Assembly (NCBI GenBank): GCA_027604665.1
Contig: JADGIZ010000586.1
Coordinates: 1-11,449, forward strand
Length of the DNA stretch: 11,449 nucleotides
Reading direction: 5' to 3'
Source of the DNA: Polyrhizophydium stewartii
Lineage: Eukaryota; Chytridiomycota; Chytridiomycetes; Rhizophydiales
Both the position numbers and the translations under genes were made by a program. This document shows, one piece after another, positions 1-7,021 of this stretch. How positions within the stretch are numbered: position 1 is the first letter of the stretch; every line of letters starts with the position of its first letter. The notes under the pieces were generated by a model that was not told the origin of the DNA, did no database searches, and saw nothing but the letters and a program-made list of their open reading frames with translations.

Positions 1-234
1 GCCCACTGGCGCTCATGACCTCTTATCGGAAACGGGGTGAAGGAAATTTCATTGTGCATTTCATGTGCTTTAACACGCCGCCTCAGGCCGCACTCGCCAG
101 CAGGCTCCGTCGGGCCTCGGGCACAAAGCCGCTGCTTTGCCGCGTCTGGCGCAACACACACCCCCACCCACTCACCCACACGCCCGACCACCCCGACAAA
201 CGACCGTCCCGCGCCTCCACACCGCGCCGCGGCC
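1..234 (+). promoter_or_regulatory. 5' flank and leader of the cyclin Y gene
   Basis: No supported coding exon lies here. The first ~80 bases hold the only AT-richer patch (around 40-75, containing the palindrome gaaatttc), which is a plausible core promoter area. Positions ~153-230 are a strongly strand-biased CA/CCC-rich leader with almost no T, which would suit an unstructured 5' UTR. It ends in gcggccATGg, a good eukaryotic start context that is repeated exactly at the start of gene 2. An open frame at 15-434 overlaps this region but has no homology, and the downstream cyclin start is better. The promoter role is inferred from position only. Confidence 0.4.
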
Positions 235-2272
235 ATGGGAAACGCCTCCTCGACACCCAGCGGGCACAGCTCGCTGGTCGTGCCCGGATCGCCCGGCGAT
301 CTGCGCTACCGCAAGCGCCTGTCGTTCCCGGGCCTGTTCCGCAACCCAAAATCAGCCAGCAGCTTCGACATGGAGGTCGGCAACATCGTCAACTCGCGGA
401 GAATCGACGACTTCTCGCCCACGAATCCCTGTGAGCCTCACCCTCCCCTCTTTCTTCTTCCCTCGCGCCACCGCTGCGCTGCTGCGAATGCCGCGAATGC
501 CGCGGATGCGGCTTCTGCTGCCCTTGTGCTTGTGGCCCCCGAGTGTCGGCTGCCAGCGGCTGCCGCCGGATCCCGCCATGTCGCCAGCGCGCGACACAAT
601 GCCATTGCGGCAGGCCGTGTGTCCAGCCCCTCGGCGTGCACTTGCTCCACGATGCTGACTGTTCGAGCACGCCTCTGGCCGGCTGGCCGGCCCCTCGCGT
701 GCATCCCCGCCCGCGGACGCACGGCCCCTCCGCACGGCCACCGTGCCGCTGTCGGTGCTCGGGTCTGGGTCTGCGCCATGCATCCATATCGTCCGCCGAC
801 GCGTTCGTGGGTGGATGCGGCGACGCCATGGTCATGGCACACCCATGACCGACTCGACGCCGCCGCCGCCACCGCCGACGCTCCGGACCCACAGCCTCCA
901 ATGTCGTTAGCCCCGACGACGGCATGGGCCTCGTGCCCGTGCCCTTCTCGCAGGGCAAGCGCAAGCCGCAGCCCGTCAAGGCCTCCAACCCCACGCAGGC
1001 GAGCGATCTCGAGAGCGGCAACGGGGGTTTTGGCGGCGACGGCGATGACGGCGGCGACGCCGAGCAAGACAACGACTACGAGATCAACGTGCTCGCGAGC
1101 GTCATGAGCGAGAGCGAAAACGAGCAGGCCGCGCGCGCCGTGTATGGCCAGGTCAGCATCTCGGTCGCGCAACGGCATGCCGACGAGCACGTGTCCGAGG
1201 TGTACTCGTTCCAAGAGATTGGCGACGGTGCGGCTCTCGCACGGATGCTTGCTTCTTGTGCTCGCGCGCGGGATGGTGCTGACGAGACGCACGACCGTGC
1301 ACCGCGCGCGGACGGCGCTTCGATGCAGGCGAGCGAAGCCAGCAACCGAGCTCGATTCCGTTCTCGACGTCGCTCGCACTCGACCGGCTCGAGGCCGGCA
1401 AGCCGATGCCCGAGGCCGCGCAGCTTGCGGCAACCGCAGCGAGCATGGTCCCCATGCGGCCGCCGCTGATGCACCCGTCCGCCGCCACCGACGACGGATC
1501 CATGTATGTGTCCGAGATCTCCATCACGATCCCGCCCGGGTTCGACGGCGCCGATGCCGCCGCCGCCGCCGCCGCCGGGATGCGCAAGTCCGCCACGCGC
1601 ACGACCGTCGTCGAAGCACCGTCCGCGATGCACCACCGCTCGGAATCGGGCGACGCACCGGCGTCCCAGGGCATCGTGCCGTCTGCATCGGCGCCGCAGG
1701 GCATGGCGGCCGCCGCATCGGCATCGCGGCCGCCAGCCGCCACCGACGCGAAGCGGCCAGCCAACCCCGTCGTGATGGCGCTGCGCAACAAGAGCGAGCC
1801 CAACCGCAGCGCGTCGTCGAGCTCGCTCGGCGGCTCCGGCTCGCGGCTGAGCCACCGCAAGCAGTTCCACCACCACAACAACAGCAAGGACGCCGGAGAC
1901 AGCGACCGCAGCAGCATCCGCAGCAGCAACAGCAAGCACAGCATCAATAGCCTGCGCGAGGTGTTTGTGCGCAACCCCGCCGACCCGCGCGACCCCGCCG
2001 CCAGCGTCGGCCCGAGCGCCGCGGCCACCGACAGCACCCGGTCCGACTCGGCCAGCTCGTTTGATCGAAACAGCTCGCTCGCGTCGGGTCTCAGCGATCC
2101 GATGCCGACTTCGACGTCTGTGCACGACCGCCCGCTCTTTGGCACCACGGCCAGTGCTGTCAATGACACCAGCAGCAATCCCAAGATCGCTGCCGCGCAG
2201 AGAGACGTCGCCGAGAAGGGGAAACAGCGGCAGCAGGTTCAAGCGCAGTCTCAGCAGAAACAGGCACAAGAC

Positions 2273-2304
<32 letters not shown>

Positions 2305-3776
2305 GCGCCATGACTCGCAGCAAAACGTTGGCAGCAACGAGCTGAGCACTCATGCAAGCGAGGGCAGCATGGATTGGCGGACGACGCAGGCGTCAGTCGG
2401 CAGCAACTCGTCGCTCAGGCTGCGGCAGGCGATGAAGCCCATGCCGTCGGAGCAGCACGGCATGCGTCGCGGCACCATCAAACGCGCCGCCGCCATCGCC
2501 AAGTTCCGCATGATCAAGTTTAACTCGACGTCCACGCTCTTTGTCGAATCCACCATGATCAACGCCGACCTGCAGGAGTCGCTGAGATAGTGCGTCGCGG
2601 CGGGGCTGGCGTGTCACTGAGACGTGTCGCCGCCTGTGGTTGCTGACGCACAGCTGGTTTGGCGTTGGCGTGCACCCTGCAGCATCTCGCTCTACCTCGC
2701 CAACAGCATCCGCCGAAACATCGCCGAGGGCTCGCTCCGGTCTGCCGACATTCTGTCTGAGCGCACACACTTGCTTTCGGTGCGTCTGCCCTCGAAGTCG
2801 CCACCTTGAATGCCTGCCGCCACCGGGCTCTCCCGCCCATCCACGCGCGCGTGTGTCTGCTCAACGCATGCCTTCCACTCTCACGCCGCACACAGAAGCA
2901 CATCCAGTTCTACCACCGCGCACCCTCGGACGAGGAGGTCTTTCGGTTCCTGGAATGTCTCTTCCAGTCGGCCGAGCTGAATGTCGAATGCGTGATCATC
3001 ACCCTGGTGAGACCGTCTCTGTCTCCGCGGCCGACAGGGAGACGGCACCATCGCATGCCGCTGACTGCTGTCGGCGCAGATCTACATCCAGCGCATGCTC
3101 GCCAACACGGGCATCTCGATACAGCCCAACAACTGGGCACGCGTCGTGCTCGGCGGCGTGATTCTGGCTTCCAAGGTCTGGGACGACCACGCCGTGTGGA
3201 ACGTCGACTTTTGCCAGATCTTCCCGGACGTCGATGTGTCTGATCTGTAAGAATCTCAAGCTCTGCACCCGCGCTGTGCGCGACACATCCTCGCTAAAAA
3301 CTTCTCGTGTGCGTCGCAACGACAGAAACGAGCTCGAGCGCTTCTACATGGCGGGCATCGAGTATGACGTGTCAGTGCGCGCGTCCGTGTACGCCAGCTA
3401 CTACTTTGAGCTGCGCGACATGGCCGAGACGGCAAGCCGGCCATGGGCACTCAAGCCGCTCAAGCGCAGCGAGACCAACAAGATCATGGTGAGGCGGTTG
3501 TCAGCGACGGCCCCCAATCCGATCTCTGCATCTGCTGACACCGTCTCGCCGCCTCATCAACCAACGCGCTGAACGCGCAACGTGCAGCCTAAGCCTGTCA
3601 ATATCAGCAACACACGGCTGCCCCCCGAGGAGCCCGAAAAGCCCGTCGAAGACGACATCTTGAGCGAATCTCAAGCAGAATACAATCTCAAGCACAAGCG
3701 GCCCGAGCGCCACATGCGACGCTCGCACAGCGACTACAGGTTCATTCCGTCCGAAGTCCCTGCATTTGTCATGTGA
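235..3776 (+). CDS. CCNY: Cyclin Y-like protein, 838 aa, 8 exons
   Basis: Exons are 235-430, 895-1227, 1329-2589, 2683-2779, 2896-3006, 3080-3246, 3326-3488 and 3588-3776; phases match at all seven junctions and introns run 73-464 bp. The product starts MGNASS, a good N-myristoylation signal (Gly2, Ser6), followed by a basic patch at residues 24-28. Residues ~65-575 are low complexity and presumably disordered, rich in Ser, Ala and Gln, with an Ala7 run and Gln11 (492-502). Homology to animal cyclin Y begins at STLFVEST (~578-585), matching the human STIFLDDST region. It continues through the cyclin box (~643-757), including ASKVWDDHAVWNVDFCQI, NELER and SVYASYYFELR. The C-terminus keeps RSHSD (821-825), equivalent to the 14-3-3 site RSASAD of human cyclin Y. 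Animal cyclin Y recruits and activates CDK14/CDK16 at the plasma membrane; the partner here would be a PCTAIRE/PFTAIRE or Pho85-type kinase (inference). The protein is about 500 aa longer than the human one, all N-terminal. The family call is firm; exon 1-2 joining is the least certain part. Confidence 0.9.
431..894 (+). other. Long first intron of the cyclin Y gene (464 bp)
   Basis: This is a GTGAGC donor paired with an ACAG acceptor at 891-894. That acceptor restores the frame (split Ser codon), whereas the nearer TTAG at 907-910 gives the wrong phase. It is four to six times longer than the gene's other introns. Inside are a degenerate 9-bp tandem repeat (gaatgccgc, about 486-512) and a perfect 7-bp inverted repeat, ggtcatg/catgacc, at 830-836 and 844-850 with a 7-nt loop. 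Open frames cross the intron on both strands, but they are GC-driven and show no homology. A small unrecognised exon inside cannot be excluded. Confidence 0.65.
1228..1328 (+). other. Cyclin Y intron 2 (101 bp)
   Basis: The donor is GTGCGG and the acceptor ATGCAG, with a gctgacg branch-like site about 50 bases before the acceptor. Splicing makes a split Gly codon and joins the frame of EVYSFQEIGDG to ERSQQPSS. Without this intron the upstream frame runs on to a stop near 1469 and the long downstream frame is lost. Confidence 0.75.
2273..2305 (+). repeat. CAG/CAA polyglutamine tract (11 codons)
   Basis: Eleven consecutive Gln codons lie inside exon 3 of the cyclin Y gene, in a wider Gln-rich stretch from about 2227 to 2330. 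Codons are mixed CAG and CAA with no CAG run longer than four, which makes replication slippage less likely than in a pure CAG array. The tract encodes residues ~492-502 of the disordered region, well outside the cyclin box. Confidence 0.9.
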
Positions 3777-3972
3777 TTCCGCCCTCTCCCCCAGCCTTCC
3801 GAATGTCCCGCCATATCACTCCAACTCCGTCTCGCCTGCTTCCACCACAAATATACTGTGACTTTGCACGTGCTCGCGGAGCATGCGCAATTACCTGCAT
3901 ATGCGTGTGTCGTATGTCGTCCAAAACGGCCGCTCAACGCGCGAGAATGACTTGCCCTCGCATCAGGCGGCC
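3777..3972 (+). promoter_or_regulatory. Cyclin Y to ATAT intergenic region
   Basis: This 196-bp stretch must hold both the 3' end of the cyclin Y transcript and the promoter/leader of the acetyltransferase gene. A TATA-like aaatata lies at 3849-3855 and a perfect E-box, CACGTG, at 3867-3872. No AATAAA is present on the + strand, so the cyclin Y poly(A) site is not evident. In-frame ATGs at 3883 and 3901 precede the chosen start of gene 2 but encode no family sequence. Roles are inferred from position and motif only. Confidence 0.35.
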
Positions 3973-6864
3973 ATGGAATTTTCGTTTAATATCCTCGACG
4001 TGCTTCGCAAGCCCATCTCGATCTTCTCCGCAACAGAACTGCCCAAGGCGCAGCGCGCGTATGTTTCCGCGCGGGTTTGGGGCGGATGTATGCACGCACA
4101 CGCAGCCGCCGCGGTTGCAGCCACTGGCTGCCGAGACGCGCGGGACGCATCGTCTCCATGCGCGTCCGCGCGGTCTATCGGCTCGCGGCATCGCCGGCGT
4201 TATCCTGCGAGAACGCGCGCGCGCTGACATGTGCGTCGCTGGATCCTGCTCACCGACTTTGGGCCGGAATTGCGGGGCGATATGGATGCGGATTGGCGAT
4301 ACCCATGGTATTGGCGACACGGCTGTGCGGTACGGTCGGATGCCGCACCAAAATACACTTTCGCTGCTCGCCTCCACCTGATACGGTTCGATCTTCGCGG
4401 CGTGAATCTGCTATCGTCATCCCGGAACGGCCTCGGTCGCTGCTGGGCTGTGACTGCGGACGGACGGATCTGCGATGCCTACATGCTGCGTCGTCGGCAA
4501 ACAGCCTCGAGAAGATTGTCGAGATTATCGACGAGGCAGGCATTGCGAGCGCCAAGGTCGGCAGCAGCACAAGTGATCTGAACGACTCCATGTACGTGCT
4601 GACTCGACGATCAGGCACAGGGCCTGCGTGCGGCAGTAACCAGCACGCTCAAGCTCAAGCACAACCCAGACCAGCGTGTGTACATCATGCGCGACGAGCG
4701 GCGCGGGCCGCCTCGGGCACAGGATGCTCGCAACCGCCGCGGCGGCCGTCTCGCCGAGAGCCACGCGTCGCTCGCGGACAACGACAGCGACTTCCACTTC
4801 AACACGGGCGGCCTCGCGGGCTTTGGGGATCTGGCCAACCCGGACAAGTACGTTGTCGTCGGGCTGCTGAAAGTTGGCATCAAGAAGCTGTTCCTTGTCG
4901 ACGAGTACGGCAGGCAGATCGAGATCAGCCCGCTGTGCGTGCTCGACTTTTACATTCACGAGGCGTATCAGCGCCAAGGCTTTGGAAAGCGCATGTTTGA
5001 GTTTATGCTGGCGGTGCGGACCGCCCCGTGTTGTTCCGCCGCTGTGAGGGCACCCTCAGCTGAAGCGCTGACGATCCACGATGTTCAATGCGCGCACGCA
5101 GATTGAGTTTCGGTCAGCGAGCGAGCTGTGCTACGACCGGCCGTCAGACAAGTTCCTGGCATTCCTCAAGAAGCACTATGGGCTGCACGAATGTAGGCTG
5201 CCGGATCAGCCCAGATTGGCGCGCACGCATCGAAACACAAAGCTTGAGCTGATGCTCCATCGCATATAGATGTGCCGCAGCCCAACAACTTTATCGTGTT
5301 CAGGGAGTTTGGGCTCGGACTGCTCGAGCTCGGTAAGCCCGCGAACGGGATGCTGCTTTGCCTGCGAGATGCACGGCGGAAACTGACATGCGCGACTGCA
5401 GATGCAAAGGGACGACCAAAACCGCCGCTCAAGTTCGACCCGCTTGCACTGCCGGCATCCAAGTCTCGCCCGACAAACGAGCGTCCCGCGCAACGAGGCC
5501 AGCGGAGCGAGGGTCTTCTCGCCAAGTTCAGCCATATCACAAAGTCTGGGGATCCATCGCCTCACCAGGACGGCGCATCAGGTCCTGAAGGAGGCCAGCA
5601 CAGTTCGAGCGACAGTCAAGCCGCAGGCGGACAGGGCGGCGGACCGAACAGCTCGGCTGCCAATCTGGACGGACTCGGCCCCAACCGGCATTTGACCACA
5701 TCGCAGAATGCCGTTGGAAACGGCCTGGCCGGCGAGGCACTCACCGAAGACGACGAGGAAGACGACGGCGACTTTGGCGAGAACGAGCGCAGCTTCAACG
5801 AGATCCCTGGTGTCGATCTGTATCCCGTCGGTACGTTTCGCGGGCCTCCCGGATCCGACGACGCAGAGGACGGCGAGTACAAGAGCCACCGTCGCAATCA
5901 CCACAACCACCACCACCATCACAAGCATCGCCAGCACAATCGCCGCGGCAGCAACGCAGACGGTGGCGGCAAGCAGCGCGGGCACTCGCGCGAGTCGTCG
6001 CAGAGCGGGCTGCAGGGGCACGATGGAAGTGGGATCGCCCTCGATTCGTCATTCCCGCCCAACCACCTGCGTGGTGGCGATCTGACCAGCATGCTCGCGC
6101 GGCGACCCAACTCGCGCCTCAGTCGCATGAGCATGGTCTCGACGCTCGCATCGAGCACGCTCGCGCAGGGCAGCGGCAAGCCGCCATCGCGCAACGGCGG
6201 CACGTCCAGCAGCGTCCGCGTTGCGAGCGTGCCGACGGGAGGCGGCGACGACCCGTTCGCGTCGCCGCTCAAGCCGAGCACGCCCAACCCGCTCGCCAAG
6301 CGGGCGCCGGGCGACCCGGTCCCGATCGACCCGCACGAGGGCCCCATCGACTGGTCCGCATCGCGGGCACCGCATGCGGCGCTGCCTGCCACATATGCGC
6401 GCGGGATGCCCAACCCGGAGCTCGCGGCGCAGGAGGCCGAGCGCAAGGCTCGCATCCGCATGCTGATGCAGGCCGACCGCTTCCCGCATCTGCCGCAGCA
6501 CGGCGGCGGCGGCGGCGTGGTCGGCGCGGCGGGCGGCGCGGCCGGCATCGGCGGAATGGCGGCCGGAGGCAGCCTGAACGTCGGCCTGACGTTCGGGCCG
6601 CCCAAGGCCCCCGGACCCGGCGCGGGGCTCGGTCATCTGGGCCTGGGCTTTGGCGCTGGGGCCTCGTCGAGCCTGTCCAGCGTGGCACTCATCTCGAGCG
6701 GTCTGGGATCGCTGGTCGAGCGCGGGCCGCACGGTCGCGGTCGCGGTCGCGACGGACACCTGCTCACGCTGCGTCCAAACGTCACCGAGCAGGAGAGCCG
6801 CTTTGGGCTCTCGCCGCTGGGGCTGCAGCTCGATGGCGGCGTCGGCAAGCCAGTGCGGCACTGA
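3973..6864 (+). CDS. ATAT1: Alpha-tubulin N-acetyltransferase, 717 aa, 6 exons
   Basis: Exons are 3973-4058, 4505-4556, 4615-5013, 5102-5192, 5270-5332 and 5402-6864, with phases consistent throughout. The family acetylates Lys40 of alpha-tubulin inside the microtubule lumen using acetyl-CoA, marking stable microtubules such as axonemes. The start is chosen because MEFSFN matches the human MEFPFD N-terminus and sits in gcggccATGg. SAKAQGL (44-50) carries the Gln equivalent to human Gln58 (here Gln48). KVGIKKLF (132-139), PLCVLDFYIHE and the acetyl-CoA loop YQRQGFGKR (164-172) follow, then DRPS, whose Asp191 equals catalytic Asp157 of human. FLKKHYGL and VPQPNNFIVF close the domain (~residue 220). 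Unusual points are a hydrophilic insertion of roughly 45 residues (~71-122) before the KVG strand and a ~490-aa low-complexity tail with a His-rich patch (around 5898-5940) and Gly-rich stretches. Weakest spots are the 446-bp first intron and the GTCGGC donor at 4557. Confidence 0.92.
4059..4504 (+). other. Long first intron of the ATAT gene (446 bp)
   Basis: The donor is GTATGT and the acceptor AACAG at 4500-4504; the junction rebuilds an Ala codon and joins LPKAQR to LEKIVEIIDEAG, as expected from the family alignment. A gtgactgc branch-like site lies about 55 bases before the acceptor. As in gene 1, the first intron is several times longer than the others. No homology-bearing exon was recognised inside it. 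An imperfect palindrome, atacccatggtat, lies near 4300. Confidence 0.7.
5333..5401 (+). other. In-frame stop-free intron in the ATAT gene (69 bp)
   Basis: The donor is GTAAGC, with an actgacatg branch-like site and a GCAG acceptor. The length is a multiple of three and the reading frame stays open through it, so an ab initio predictor could miss it. Reading through would add 23 residues just after the catalytic domain (after GLLEL). The complete set of splice signals argues for removal. Confidence 0.7.
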
Positions 6865-7021
6865 ACCGCATGTGCATAAAGACGGCTTTGAGGCTTTATT
6901 CGGCAATGGCTTGGATTCGCGCCGTGCACCCGGCTGGCAAGCCTGGTGGGACACATTGGATTCGTCAGGGGAAGGATCAGCAGGCAGAAGAGCGGGAAGG
7001 AGAGTTGCAGAGCGGCGTCGT
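6865..7021. terminator. Convergent 3' spacer with poly(A)-like signals on both strands
   Basis: The stop codons of the acetyltransferase (+) and RAD21 (-) face each other across 157 bp. On the minus strand a perfect AATAAA reads at 6900-6895, about 120 bases past the RAD21 stop. On the plus strand a CATAAA variant lies at 6875-6880, only about 10 bases after the ATAT stop. If both are used, the RAD21 3' UTR would fill the spacer and the two transcripts may overlap at their ends. Assignment is by motif only. Confidence 0.5.

Noticed and set aside
907..910. TTAG as acceptor of cyclin Y intron 1
   Set aside because: It gives the wrong phase with the donor at 431; the ACAG at 891-894 keeps the frame.
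37..1107. Plus-strand 356-codon open frame starting upstream of the cyclin Y ATG
   Set aside because: Only 235-430 of it is used. The rest lies in the first intron or in a frame not used by the spliced product, and the upstream residues lack homology.
1076..2353. Long minus-strand open frame (425 codons) with a Leu-rich start
   Set aside because: It is the antisense shadow of cyclin Y exon 3; the Leu run is the complement of the CAG/CAA polyglutamine tract, and it has no domain.
3867..3872. CACGTG E-box as a proven regulator site for ATAT
   Set aside because: A 6-bp match is expected often in GC-rich DNA; it is noted in the intergenic entry but not claimed as functional.
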